In this document: one piece after another, positions 1 through 9,900 of the stretch
How positions within the stretch are numbered: the first letter of the stretch is position 1
Layout: each line of letters opens with the position of its first letter
NCBI RefSeq assembly: GCF_000974785.1
Contig: NZ_BBWV01000001.1
Coordinates: forward strand, 1,178,001-1,242,000
Length of the DNA stretch: 64,000 bases
From: Flavihumibacter petaseus NBRC 106054
Lineage (GTDB): Bacteria > Bacteroidota > Bacteroidia > Chitinophagales > Chitinophagaceae
Direction: 5' to 3'
The notes under the pieces: model-generated
Database searches by the model: none
Seen by the model: only the letters and a program-made list of their open reading frames with translations
What the model was told of the DNA's origin: nothing
Translations under genes and position numbers: made by a program

Positions 1-361
1 TAGATGGTGCATAACCATAAAATCGAACGCGATTCAAAGATTCAGCAAAAACCGTTTCCACAACATAGCCCTTATACCTCGTCAAAAAAAATATATCCAC
101 CTGGCAATCCAAAATGAGCGTAACCTCGCGAATTTCACCCTTGTATCGCCAAATCTTCACAACCGGTAAACTTTCGATAATCTTCTGTATCAACGATTCA
201 TCAGCATCCAGAATACCAATATCAATGTCAGGATCATGAGAAATAAATTTAGCACCCCTCACAAACCCCAAGCATGTCCCGCCTATAACAAACCAATCCG
301 GTACAATAGGATCCAACATTTCTCTAACCCTATTGACAGAACTTCTCAAAATACTATTCAT
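1..361 (-). CDS. LicD-like transferase, partial (3' end outside window)
   Basis: An open frame starts with ATG at 361 and runs off the left edge after 120 codons without a stop. The N-terminal part has GGTCLGFVRG followed by HDPDIDIGI. This is the Gly-Gly plus Asp-x-Asp signature of LicD/fukutin-type nucleotidyltransferase-fold proteins, which usually transfer phosphocholine or a related phospho-group to a glycan. It follows the mini HTH gene and glycosyltransferase on the same strand in the AT-rich island. A role in decorating a sugar or peptide product is therefore inferred, not shown. The C-terminal half is not visible, so the substrate and intactness cannot be judged. A minimal nucleotidyltransferase-fold protein is the alternative. 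Confidence 0.7.
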   Translation of the reverse strand, partial: MNSILRSSVNRVREMLDPIVPDWFVIGGTCLGFVRGAKFISHDPDIDIGILDADESLIQKIIESLPVVKIWRYKGEIREVTLILDCQVDIFFLTRYKGYVVETVFAESLNRVRFYGYAPS

Positions 362-484
362 TCTTTATCACAATTATGATGCTTCCAGTGTAAAGACACC
401 TATTCTCAAATCGGTTGTAAAATCAACTTGACGAATTCTATCACGTTACCCATATTATACCGGCAACTGTCCACCAACTTTCAA

Positions 485-724
485 TCAAGAAACACCAGAC
501 TTCACAAAACCACAAATAAAATACCCTTCTTCCTCATAATAATAACAATTTCGAGATCTACAATACCTAATAACTGCACCCAGTTGTTTCAGAAAGGCAA
601 TGTAGATATATAGCGTTCGCTCAGAAATCGCAAGTTTTTTCGCCAACTGCTTTGGTGTACCAGTAGATTTTGTCCGAATCAAGAAATCCAATCTAACTAT
701 CCTATGAATAACCTTTTGTGACAT
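485..724 (-). CDS. Mini HTH protein (79 aa), paralogue of the one at 11519-11749
   Basis: This small protein carries an HTH of the DeoR/HTH_11 type, seen as LIRTKSTGTPKQLAKKL followed by a second helix with TLYIYIAFLKQLGA and a basic, Tyr-rich tail. The start at 724 (MSQKVIHRI) is chosen over an upstream ATG at 775. From 724 it aligns end to end with the 76-aa paralogue at 11519-11749, and it no longer overlaps the glycosyltransferase. Such tiny HTH proteins are often seen beside Bacteroidota peptide-natural-product loci. A DNA-binding regulatory role is likely. There is no ligand domain, so what it senses is unknown. Confidence 0.75.
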   Translation of the reverse strand: MSQKVIHRIVRLDFLIRTKSTGTPKQLAKKLAISERTLYIYIAFLKQLGAVIRYCRSRNCYYYEEEGYFICGFVKSGVS

Positions 725-752
725 ACGAGGAAATATGTTAGAAACCCTATAG

Positions 753-2009
753 TCATTTTTCAATAAGACGGTCAATCAACTGCAAATAAGAATCTCCCAT
801 AAGCTGACTTGTGAACAAACTCCTAGCCCTAGTGATGCCCGTATCAGTAAGGCGTTTTGAAAGGTTACTATCCTTCAATAGCCGGTCAATACGTACAGTA
901 ATCTCTACGGGCTTCAACGTACGCTCACCCTTGTCATCGTGAGAAACGGGTATCATCAAACAATCAATCCCGTCGTCAAACATCTCCTGCAAACCATCTA
1001 CAGCTGAAACGACTAATGGTATTGACCAAAACCGCATTTCAATAGCACTAAAACTGCACTGCTCCATTAAGGATGGCAATACACCAACATCTGCAATAGC
1101 ATACCATTTCTGCAGAAGTTCCCGAGAAATCTTATCAGTAAGAACAATTCGACTCCAAACTGGCTCAGCGCTCCGCAGCACTTCTCCCAAACTACCCATC
1201 CCAATCAATACCAATCTACTATCCGGCCAATCTTTCAAAAGAGACCTAAAAGCTTCAACAAGAAAAAAGACACCCTTATTAGCGACTACTCGACCCGAAA
1301 ACAATACAATCTTCTCCCTTTCACCAATCCCAAATTCCTTTCTGATTGCAATCTTATCATACTTTACAAATTCCGGTTCTGCAATTCCATTGTATACAAT
1401 ATTCAATTTTTCTTCATCAACCCCTAATACACCTTTAAAGAATTCCTTTGCACAATTCGTAACTGTAACTACACCATCTGCAGCCTCAACCATTGCAAGC
1501 TGGTACTCCGTCTTAAAAAATGCCTCTGGGCAAAAAGATACATTTCTGTCTTTCCATTCTTGTGCAAAAACCGAATCTTCTACCTTAATGCAATCTTTCC
1601 AAGACCATCCATGATGAACATAAACTACAGTGCATTTAAAGAAATCCTTTACCTGTTTCACCAGGCTCAATTCTGAAATAGAGTTAAACAAAAAAACCAA
1701 ATTCTCTTTCGTTGCCAGTATTGGATAAATTACTTGGAGAATTCTTTTCCCAAGGACAGTTGTAATGTTATCAACACTGGCAGAAAGGAATAAACCATTG
1801 CCTGGACATGGAATATGTACGTAGTGCAGCCGGTCATTGTCAAATCTCTTTACTTCAGGATATTTGCGGCATTCTGTAACAATAATCGTTACCTCAATGT
1901 CCTCCTGCCTGCCAAAAATCGCCAATAATTCATCAGTATGGGCCCCTAGTCCGAAAAATCCTTGCATTTGATCGCTACAGAACAAAACAATGTTCTTCAT
2001 CGTTTTCAT
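753..2009 (-). CDS. GT4-type glycosyltransferase resembling the GG-Bacteroidales peptide-system family
   Basis: This 418-aa protein has a two-Rossmann GT-B layout. The N-terminal acceptor half runs to about residue 215. The donor half contains LFSGRVVANKGV, a GMGSLG turn, and the E-x7-E region PSLMEQCSFSAIEMRFWSIP typical of GT4. The EQCS...IEM form recalls, from memory, the glycosyltransferase family described with GG-Bacteroidales peptide maturation systems (TIGR04157). It lies 83 bases after the LanC-like gene on the same strand. I infer that it glycosylates either the cysteine-rich peptide of this locus or a surface glycan. ATG 2009 is used; ATG 2000 is equally possible. Confidence 0.82.
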   Translation of the reverse strand: MKTMKNIVLFCSDQMQGFFGLGAHTDELLAIFGRQEDIEVTIIVTECRKYPEVKRFDNDRLHYVHIPCPGNGLFLSASVDNITTVLGKRILQVIYPILATKENLVFLFNSISELSLVKQVKDFFKCTVVYVHHGWSWKDCIKVEDSVFAQEWKDRNVSFCPEAFFKTEYQLAMVEAADGVVTVTNCAKEFFKGVLGVDEEKLNIVYNGIAEPEFVKYDKIAIRKEFGIGEREKIVLFSGRVVANKGVFFLVEAFRSLLKDWPDSRLVLIGMGSLGEVLRSAEPVWSRIVLTDKISRELLQKWYAIADVGVLPSLMEQCSFSAIEMRFWSIPLVVSAVDGLQEMFDDGIDCLMIPVSHDDKGERTLKPVEITVRIDRLLKDSNLSKRLTDTGITRARSLFTSQLMGDSYLQLIDRLIEK

Positions 2010-2092
2010 ACCATTTATCTAATTTGAAATAGTAAGTCGAAATGATACCAGTACATACCCCCAAATTCAAAACTCGAACCAATTTTTTATTG

Positions 2093-3178
2093 TCAATTAA
2101 CGACTCCAATTAACGGAAGCCATTCGAATCGCCCTCTTTCCATAGAAATCAACGGCAGAGCAACTCTACAAACTCCTCGATCAAGACCTATTGGAACACA
2201 TCTCTCCGATTCAGAAAATGGAAACAATCTTGGCAAAGCATTTTCCTTCAAACTACCATGTAAGGATTGCCTCAATTCAGAACTAAGTACGTTCGCTTCC
2301 AAAATATTGTTATCGTTACCGATAAAGTACAACCATAAACTAGCAAATCCGATGTCGCTGAATGGAATGCTTCCAACCTTTGTCGCTGCGATAGCAATCC
2401 ACTTTTCAAAAGAAGCAAGAATCTCCTGATAACTCAAAAAACTACCATCAAAGCGGCAACACCTGAATAACACAAAATAGCACTCCAGCTGCTCCCATGA
2501 AAACAAAGACCTTCTTAAATGAGAAAAACAATGACCCAAAATAGAATTAAGTAGTGTCTTTGCCGGTGACTCACACCAATCAATTTTCGCAACCTGTAAC
2601 AAAAAAAGGCAAACGCCTGGTAATCCAGTAAATATTCCCATCACAGGTAAAACGCTAGTTTGATAGCACCTTCCGATTTGCTCCACACTTAAACTGACGG
2701 CCTCTCTATACTTTAATCTGTCAGTCTCCCTTAACGTATATTTGGAATTATACCTAAATAGAAAATAGAGACCCAAACCAGCAACTCCATTAACGATACT
2801 AATGTCCTTTGTTCCATTCACGCGAAGTGCATCCAATATAAAGTTTTCACTCTCCCCCAAAATTTCAGCAATATCGTCTTGCAAGAATCCTTGATCCCCC
2901 AATAATTCAAGCAAAGCACCAAATCCAGAAACTCCACATCCATATGACACTGGCGTATATCTACCAACTTGCGAAATAATCTCCTCAATAAATGAAAATG
3001 CTAAACCTCCGTAGTAGTCAACCGGCAAATCACCACTTAGGCAATATTTATACAATACAACAGCTCCTTTCCCATTAAAAAACCCGATATTTTCATTAAA
3101 ACTTGAATTAAGTAGCAAGTAATTTGAAATCCTGGAAATAACGTCGTCACCTTGTCCAATCAGTTTCATGACCAACAT
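2093..3178 (-). CDS. LanC-like protein without visible zinc ligands
   Basis: This 361-aa protein is built of repeated Gly-rich helical turns. They read SYGCGVSGFGALLELL, IVNGVAGLGLYFLF and MGIFTGLPGVCLFLL, the alpha/alpha toroid pattern of lanthionine cyclases. LanC enzymes bind zinc with two Cys and one His in WCYG and CHG motifs. I see neither; the nearest Cys contexts are DWCESP and GVCRV. It is also somewhat shorter than the usual ~400 residues. No LanB dehydratase is in the window. It may be a scaffold or a cyclase relic rather than an active enzyme. It sits between the thioredoxin-like and glycosyltransferase genes on one strand. Confidence 0.65.
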   Translation of the reverse strand: MLVMKLIGQGDDVISRISNYLLLNSSFNENIGFFNGKGAVVLYKYCLSGDLPVDYYGGLAFSFIEEIISQVGRYTPVSYGCGVSGFGALLELLGDQGFLQDDIAEILGESENFILDALRVNGTKDISIVNGVAGLGLYFLFRYNSKYTLRETDRLKYREAVSLSVEQIGRCYQTSVLPVMGIFTGLPGVCLFLLQVAKIDWCESPAKTLLNSILGHCFSHLRRSLFSWEQLECYFVLFRCCRFDGSFLSYQEILASFEKWIAIAATKVGSIPFSDIGFASLWLYFIGNDNNILEANVLSSELRQSLHGSLKENALPRLFPFSESERCVPIGLDRGVCRVALPLISMERGRFEWLPLIGVVN

Positions 3179-3265
3179 CTTTTATAGCTCTCCTCCAAAA
3201 ATATTTTAACCAAGAACCACCATTAAGAATCTCTAAGAGGAAGCAATTACAAAATCGCAATACCA

Positions 3266-3895
3266 TCATAAAGTATTAACATAAGTAGCGATGTAAGACT
3301 CAAATCTGCTATCAGGAATAAAAAATGAAGTAGCTGCAGCATTAGGATTTAACACGAATACATAAGAATTATTATCCTTTTCAACTCCATAGGGCATATC
3401 ACCTTTCTTAACCCAAAATACCGGAAAATCAACCTCAGATATCTTCCTCCATTTCAAATAAGAATCATAGTTAGAAAAATCTACCAAAACTATAGTCTCA
3501 TAGTCTCTCTCAATTCCCTTATTACTCTTAATTAAACTAACAACCTTATCTGCACATTGATTACACCCAATCTCTGTATACCTGATAATTAACTTTCGCT
3601 TGTTTCCAGTAGCCAACTCACTAAGTCTAAAAGGCTGCTGCCTTTTCCCATCTTTCAGGTGATAGGCCAGAACTTTCTCTAGCGTCACAGCCCGATTTCC
3701 TTCTTTAAATGCAAGGTCAATTTGTTGTGTTACATATTGAAGTTTGAAATTAACATAATTCATGCTGTCCTTTAGTTCGACATTAGAACGCTTCAACATC
3801 GCATTGGTCCTTATTAGTTGGCTATAGTAAAATATCACAACTCCGCAAAAAACAACTAAAAGAAAAGAGAAAACAATATGATTTATTCTTTTCAT
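3266..3895 (-). CDS. Membrane-anchored thioredoxin-like protein (CNQC)
   Basis: This 209-aa protein has an uncleaved-looking hydrophobic segment at about residues 7-25 and a short helical linker. A thioredoxin-like domain follows, with CNQC at residues 111-114 (IRYTEIGCNQCADKV). A predicted topology puts the domain in the periplasm. Its ATG overlaps the stop of the beta-propeller gene by 4 bases, so the two are translationally coupled. Because the first gene of the operon encodes a secreted peptide with six cysteines, I infer that it oxidises, reduces or isomerises those cysteines. CNQC is not the common CGPC, and the canonical cis-Pro is not obvious by eye. Confidence 0.75.
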   Translation of the reverse strand: MKRINHIVFSFLLVVFCGVVIFYYSQLIRTNAMLKRSNVELKDSMNYVNFKLQYVTQQIDLAFKEGNRAVTLEKVLAYHLKDGKRQQPFRLSELATGNKRKLIIRYTEIGCNQCADKVVSLIKSNKGIERDYETIVLVDFSNYDSYLKWRKISEVDFPVFWVKKGDMPYGVEKDNNSYVFVLNPNAAATSFFIPDSRFESYIATYVNTL

Positions 3896-5082
3896 TTGAA
3901 TTTTACTTTTACTAGGTAGTTTACATCAAGGTCCTGATTCAAATAACCACTTAAAGTGTTGCTTCTACTCACCATATCCTTCAGATCTATTCCATTTACG
4001 ACTCCAATGTATTCATCAGTCACCTTATCATAAGCCTCCAAAGTAGGAAGCGTCAATCCGAATTTGGTTGATACAGTAAACGTTTTAGTATTGGCGACAA
4101 CCTTACCCTGCTGTTTGTTATAAAGGGTAAAAAATGTATCTCCAAACTCCCCTTTGCTATCCCGGGAAACAAAATATATATACTTTTCGTTCTCAATCCA
4201 ACGCCCATTTAATCTTGCATACTTCTTTAAAAAGGCAGCCTTTTCGTTAGGTGTTGTATGAGGGTCTTTATACTTTTCCAAATGTTCTCTGACAATTGGC
4301 AATACATCTTCTGGTAAATTATCTCTCTCGTATGCAACTTTATACCTAACAGTCGCACCCTGAGTAGAAATATCGTAAACGGAATTGTTATACGATTCAA
4401 AAAATCTCAACGTGTCATTATATGGAAAATAATGGTTACTAAATGTCAGCCAGGGGACACCTTCAAAAATGCGTTCAAAAGTATTGTCAACCCCAGTTAA
4501 ATCAAGCTGCTCATTCAAAATTCCTATATGAAACAGTTTGCCCTTATACGGCGCGTTAAATTGATTGAAATCAGCATATCCCGCATAAGATTTGGTACCT
4601 GGAATATCCCTAATGCTTGAAAAGTGATAAAACTCTGATCCTTTCGTGACTGAAAAATGGGCCAACGACGAATCAAACGTATATATCTTAAACTGAGCAT
4701 AATCATAAACCTGCAAATTTCCATCTCCATTTACCCAACAATCATGAATATTCAGTGCATCATTAGGCCCATCACCATTTTTCATAACAACCCTTTGAAA
4801 TTTCCCGGCACTATCAAATAGCAATAGCTTTGACCCCCTCCTGTCATACGCTATATAATTCCCTTTAAATGGTATCAATTTAAAAACACCAACCATGAAA
4901 TTCCCTTGCTCTTCACTTAAAGGAATAATTCGGACATCTTGTATAAATTCAGAAAGATCGAATTTGTCTACAAGAACATTATTGTCAACGAGTATCTTTG
5001 TGTAGGTAAGACTCTCGACCGGACTATCCTGACAGGATAGTAACAAAGCAAAAATAAAATAGGCAAACGTACTTTTAACCAT
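3892..5082 (-). CDS. 6-bladed beta-propeller lipoprotein
   Basis: This 396-aa protein has a short signal peptide ending in LLLSC, giving a lipidated Cys at about residue 17. The mature part shows the periodic blade pattern of Bacteroidota 6-bladed beta-propeller (TolB-like/BF3164-type) lipoproteins: strand repeats such as YIAYDRRGSKLLLFDSAGKF and LQVYDYAQFKIYTFDSS. Relatives frequently neighbour NVEALA-type peptide genes, which fits the gene upstream. It is likely on the periplasmic or outer-membrane lipid face. Its binding partner is unknown; peptide recognition is a guess from context. It is separated from the peptide gene by a strong hairpin at 5109-5147. Confidence 0.82.
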   Translation of the reverse strand: MVKSTFAYFIFALLLSCQDSPVESLTYTKILVDNNVLVDKFDLSEFIQDVRIIPLSEEQGNFMVGVFKLIPFKGNYIAYDRRGSKLLLFDSAGKFQRVVMKNGDGPNDALNIHDCWVNGDGNLQVYDYAQFKIYTFDSSLAHFSVTKGSEFYHFSSIRDIPGTKSYAGYADFNQFNAPYKGKLFHIGILNEQLDLTGVDNTFERIFEGVPWLTFSNHYFPYNDTLRFFESYNNSVYDISTQGATVRYKVAYERDNLPEDVLPIVREHLEKYKDPHTTPNEKAAFLKKYARLNGRWIENEKYIYFVSRDSKGEFGDTFFTLYNKQQGKVVANTKTFTVSTKFGLTLPTLEAYDKVTDEYIGVVNGIDLKDMVSRSNTLSGYLNQDLDVNYLVKVKFK

Positions 5083-5108
5083 AACGAAAATTATCTACAT
5101 AGGGTTTA

Positions 5109-5147
5109 AAGGAGGAGACAACATCCAGAAAGTTGCGTCTCCTCCTT
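5109..5147 (-). other. Intercistronic hairpin after the peptide gene
   Basis: A perfect 11-bp inverted repeat, AAGGAGGAGAC (5109-5119) with GTCTCCTCCTT (5137-5147), lies between the peptide stop (5155) and the propeller ATG (5082). On the transcribed strand it is followed only by TTT and then AAA, not a long U-tract. It may act as a leaky terminator or an mRNA-stabilising hairpin. Either would make the peptide more abundant than its downstream proteins. Confidence 0.7.
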
Positions 5148-5154
5148 GGAATTA

Positions 5155-5439
5155 CTATTTAGGCACACAATTTCTGGATGAAAATGTGCCGAAGCAAGAA
5201 ACGCCAGTACAATTGTATGGAGCGCCGTAAACTCCAGTAAAATTGCAATAGGTCCATTGCCCCACGCCCGCCCCACACTCCAACGTAACTAGCTGGTAAC
5301 AACCCATTCCACCGCCGCCTCCGCCTGTGGTAGTCTGAGCCATCGACTCCAATGAAAATGTGTTTAAAAGTCCAACAGACATAGCCATGACGCCAGCTGT
5401 CATAGTAATCTTCCTGAGAGATTTCTTTTGAGCATTCAT
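5155..5439 (-). CDS. Secreted six-cysteine peptide precursor, NVEALA-like
   Basis: This 94-aa precursor has a basic N-terminus (MNAQKKSLRK) and a hydrophobic stretch at about residues 11-29. SLESMA at 29-34 would suit signal peptidase cleavage after Ala34. The spacing small/hydrophobic-Glu-x-hydrophobic-Ala resembles the NVEALA motif of Bacteroides secreted peptides. The mature part starts QTTT, then six glycines (39-44), then a core with Cys at 47, 55, 65, 77, 82 and 91 and many Gly, Thr and Tyr residues. An even Cys number suits three disulfides. A TAnnTTTG box lies about 55 bases upstream. It is the first gene of the operon. No homologue is recognised with certainty, and the activity is unknown. 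Confidence 0.72.
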   Translation of the reverse strand: MNAQKKSLRKITMTAGVMAMSVGLLNTFSLESMAQTTTGGGGGGMGCYQLVTLECGAGVGQWTYCNFTGVYGAPYNCTGVSCFGTFSSRNCVPK

Positions 5440-5751
5440 AACTGTGATTAGTTAATTAAAAAATGTTCCAATTCCATTAATTGAAACGAACCTGCCAAAA
5501 CTAATGACCTTTAGTCCGACCATGCAGGACGCAGAAGATTAATTAAATCTGCTCCAAAATTAGCAGGTTGTTTCCCCTAAAAATCGAAAACGAAAACGGT
5601 CATGAAAGGAAATTACAATAGGCGTCCGGCCACACCGGACGGAACACTTTAAACTGGAAATATTTCATTTATTGCGACGAATATAACAAGCCAATACACA
5701 ACAACATTCGTCCATATCATTTTCAATCCATTACATCCTGGTTAAAACAAT
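5440..5751. promoter_or_regulatory. Divergent promoter region of the peptide operon and the RND operon
   Basis: This 312-base AT-rich gap separates the peptide gene (minus) and the adaptor gene (plus). On the minus strand two exact Bacteroidota -7 boxes are visible: TAGTTTTG at 5503-5496 and TAATTTTG at 5562-5555. Neither has a clear TTTG -33 box. The nearer one predicts a 5' UTR of about 50 bases. No exact TAnnTTTG box was found for the plus-strand adaptor gene. No ORF worth calling lies here. Confidence 0.6.
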
Positions 5752-6927
5752 ATGAACATAAACACTTTAGTCAAAGGAGAATATCTTCCAATTCTTTGGA
5801 TTTGCAACCTAAAACGGAGGCCCTCCGTTCACTTGCCATATTCGTTCATACTGATATGCTGGACATTCCTGCTAACCTCATGCGTTGACAGCCCAGAAAG
5901 CAGCCTGGCAAAAGAAATAAACATAAAAAAGGACAAGATCGAACCCATTAAGGTATCAGTAGCAACTAGTCGGCTGGGCCAGTTTCAGTATATCATTAAT
6001 TCAAATGGAAAAGTCAAAGCTCAAAATGAACAAATTGTATCAACAGAGATTAATGGAAAACTGGTCTCATCCAAGGCAAAGACTGGAAAATTTTTTTCCA
6101 CTGGAAGTATCATAGCCGAAATTGAAACGACTCCCATTCAACTAAGGCTTGAAAAAGCGAAACTCTCATTGTTTAACAATCAGAAGGAATACGAGAGCCA
6201 GCTTCTTGGGTATGAATACCTGCTCAAGGGTAAAACTGAGAGTGAAGCCGAAGCCATCAGGACCAAACTAAGAATTAGCTCTGGTGTATCTGCAACAGAA
6301 CTTGAAATCCGAGAGATTCAATATGAACTGAATAAGGCTATAATACGAGCACCGTTTAACGGAGTACTGTCAGATGTAAAAATCCAAGGGGGAGAAACAC
6401 TAAAATCAGAACAAGAGCTATTCCACATTTATGACAACAATAACCTATTCCTAGAAGTGAATGTGCTGGAATCTGACGTTATCCTGCTCAAATCTGGTAT
6501 GCCTGCCGAAGTATCCCCAATTTCCTCTTCAGAAAACAGGTTTACGGCAATAATAGATGAAATAGATCCTTACATCGCAGAAAACGGCATGGCAAATGTC
6601 AAACTAAAAATAGGCAAACCTATCGGCAGGTTTGACAGAATAGTACTATACCCAGGTATGAATTGTTCTGCTATGATCAAAATTCCAATGGGTCAGTCCA
6701 TCCTGGTGCCAAAAGACGCCATAGCTATGCGAAATGGTATCCCTGTGGTCTTTTCTCTAGAAAGCGGAAAAGCCAAATGGCATAATGTAAAAGTCGGGCG
6801 TGATAACGGAATAGAAGCAGAAATAATTAATGGCCTGCAAAAAGGAATGAAAATTATTACGACCAATAATCTACAACTGGCACACGATGCACCCGTTGAA
6901 CAAAACGACTCAACGCATGAAAAGTAA
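5752..6927 (+). CDS. RND efflux periplasmic adaptor lipoprotein (HlyD/MFP family)
   Basis: This 391-aa membrane-fusion protein has a long N-terminus, then a hydrophobic signal ending LLTSC with a lipid-acceptor Cys at 44. The mature part has the biotinyl-lipoyl half-motifs (EINGKLVSSKAKTG and IIRAPFNGVLSDVKIQGGE) flanking an alpha-hairpin, then beta-barrel and membrane-proximal domains (LVPKDAIAM). It should bridge the RND pump to the outer-membrane channel. The pump gene starts 40 bases downstream on the same strand. The start could be later than 5752, because 20 residues precede the basic n-region KRR, but no alternative ATG is available in frame. Confidence 0.92.
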   Translation: MNINTLVKGEYLPILWICNLKRRPSVHLPYSFILICWTFLLTSCVDSPESSLAKEINIKKDKIEPIKVSVATSRLGQFQYIINSNGKVKAQNEQIVSTEINGKLVSSKAKTGKFFSTGSIIAEIETTPIQLRLEKAKLSLFNNQKEYESQLLGYEYLLKGKTESEAEAIRTKLRISSGVSATELEIREIQYELNKAIIRAPFNGVLSDVKIQGGETLKSEQELFHIYDNNNLFLEVNVLESDVILLKSGMPAEVSPISSSENRFTAIIDEIDPYIAENGMANVKLKIGKPIGRFDRIVLYPGMNCSAMIKIPMGQSILVPKDAIAMRNGIPVVFSLESGKAKWHNVKVGRDNGIEAEIINGLQKGMKIITTNNLQLAHDAPVEQNDSTHEK

Positions 6928-6967
6928 GAATATAATCATCAGCTATTAAGCCGGAGAATTCCAATTT

Positions 6968-9900
6968 ATGACCAAGTACCTTATCAAGCGTCCAATAGGA
7001 ATATTGCTCAGCTTTATTGTTGTCATCATCTTTGGACTAGCATCACTCTGGAAAATACCAGTATCACTTCTACCAAATATTGACGTTCCTCGTATTGTAA
7101 TTCTGGTCCACTATCCAAATACGGCTGCATTCAACCTGGAACAGAATATTATCAGGCCAATTAGAGAAAGTCTAGGAACCATTAGCCATATTGAAAAGAT
7201 AGAAAGTCGCTCGGCAAATCATTATGGCATTGTTACCCTAATATTTGAGTATGGGACAAAAATGAACCTTGCCTATATTGAATCTAACGAAAAACTAGAT
7301 CAACTATCGAGTAGTTTCCCCAGGGACATGCAACGTCCAATTATAATTAGGACCAACACTTCTGATATACCAATTATTAGAGTCCAGGTTACCCCAAAAT
7401 CCCAATCAGAATATCTTGGCGTATCAGAACTATCGGAAAAAATATTAAGAAAAAGACTGGAACAAGTGGAAGGTGTTTCCGTCGTAGATATTAGTGGACA
7501 ACAACATGGAGTGATAACAGTCACGCCTTACCTGGAAAAGATAATCGCGCTTAATCTAGACGAAGATGATTTAACTAGAACAATTCAAAATGCCAACAAA
7601 GATCTAGGAGGCATGAGTGTTAGAGATGGTCAGTATCGCTACTTCATTAAAGTAACCAATGCGTTGGAATCAGCAGACAACATAGCACGGCTACCAATTA
7701 CTACCAAAAATGGAACTGTACTGCAATTACAACAGATCGCAAAAATAAGCTGGATTTCAGAGAAACCTACAGGCTTTCATTTATTTAACAATAAAGAAGG
7801 CTTGGTACTAACTATCCAAAAACAGCCGGATAGCCGCATGAATGAATTAGTTCCCAAAATTAAAGAACAAGTACGGCAATTCACAAAAGACTACCCAAAT
7901 ATTGACTTTTCGCTTAGCCAGGATCAATCATTCCTACTTGAAGCGGGAATTTCAAACTTATATCAGGATTTGATCTACGGAGGCATACTCACAATCCTGC
8001 TACTATTCTTATTCTTAGGGAATTGGGTTTCACCATTTCTCATGAGTATAAGCATACCAACATCTTTGATAATTACTTTCATATTCTTCTATCTATTTGA
8101 CATCTCCTTTAACATCATTTCATTGTCCGGACTAGCATTGGGAATCGGGATGCTAATTGACAATTCAATAGTCGTAATTGATAGTATAAGTAGAAAAAGG
8201 AAAAATGGAATGACTGCTATTGATAGTGCAATAAACGGAACAAATGAAGTAATCGTTCCTGTAATAAGTCAGGTACTTACTACAGTAGCCGTCTATTTAC
8301 CATTAATTCTTCTAAGCGGAGTAGGAGGAGCACTTGTATTCGACCAAAGCATAGCATTAACAATATCATTGTGCGTTTCATTATTGGTCGCTTTCATTCT
8401 GGTACCGATATTATACAAGCAAATATCAAATAACAACGCCAGTAATCAAAACGACGATTCAGTATTCTACAAATATGTTTCAGTCGCATATCACAAAATG
8501 ATTGATCATATACTTCGCCATAATAAAATATACTTACTAATTACCATATCACTAATGCCTATTGGAATATTCATTCTTGCAAAAATGCCAGTTAACGGAC
8601 TTCCAAAAATTGAACGGAAGGAAAGCATGATCCACATAGACTGGAATTCGCCAATCGACGCAAATGAAAATTTGATCAGAACAAAATCACTTTTGAGAGA
8701 AATCCAAGGAGGTTGTAATGTAACTGAAGCCGAAATCGGCATACAACAATTTACCATCCAGCAAGAAAAATCTGCAGTACTGAATACCGAACTCTACTAT
8801 GCTTGCGATACCGAATCAGAAAAAACCAAAATGGATCAGACCGTAAGGAACTGGATTGAAAATTACTATCCGAACGCCTTTTATCAAATCCTGGATGCAC
8901 CCAACGCATTTACTCAACTATTTTCTACCAGTGCCCCATTTCTGGAAGCGCGCTTTAAACCAATATTAAACCAGGGAGGGGAAGGAGCTTGGAAAAATTT
9001 ACAGCATGTGATTGATTCCATTAAAAATAAATCTTTCAAACTAGGTGACGAATTCCAAAAGGAGATCATGGTGGACTTAATACTACATGATCAGAAAATG
9101 GCTCTTTACGGGGTAACCAAGGAGCAAATAGAAACTAAACTTCATGAATTGTTTGGCAACTATACCATAACAAATATTAAAAGATTTGGAGAAATAAGAT
9201 CAATCCTCTTAAAAACTAACCAAAACCAAATATCGAATCAGCTCGCCACAGTGATTCAGGGAAATAACAATGCTTACTATCCACTAAACCAGTTCATTAC
9301 GATTTCCTATTCGAGTACCCCAAAGTATTACACATCAGACAAGTCGGGTCAATACAAATCCATCAACTTCGGTGAAGAAACTTTCGATCCCGAAATGTTG
9401 CAAAAACAAATAAAAAAATATGCACTTGATTCAGGTTACAATGTTCAATTCGTCGGACGATATATAGATGGCAAAAAACATAGTCAACGATTATGGTATA
9501 TCTTCTTCATAGTACTGATATTACTCTATACCATCCTTGTTATTCAATACGAGAATCTCATACAACCATTCCTAGTGATGCTTACAATCCCTTTAGGAAT
9601 AACAGGCGGCGCTATTACACTCTGGCTGGCGGGTGGCACACTGGATATTATGGCAATTATTGGATTTGTAGTAATTCTGGGCCTTATCGTTGACGACCCA
9701 ATTCTAAAGATAGATACACTAAACAAACTAGAAAACAAGTATCTGGCGCAAGGCTTAAGGCACGATAAGGATCTACTATATAAGATGATCCACGAAGCCG
9801 GAGACCTTTGCCTAAAGCCGCTTCTAATGGTTTCACTTACAACAAGTATAGCCTTAGTTCCCGTACTATTTGTTGGCGGCATTGGTAATGATATGCAAAA

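Noticed and set aside
428-613. Plus-strand ORF of 61 codons
   Set aside because: It is antisense to the mini HTH gene, has no family resemblance and no promoter.
5155-5439. Class I lanthipeptide precursor
   Set aside because: There is a Sec-like signal instead of a cytosolic leader. No LanB dehydratase is present, and the LanC-like protein lacks visible zinc ligands.
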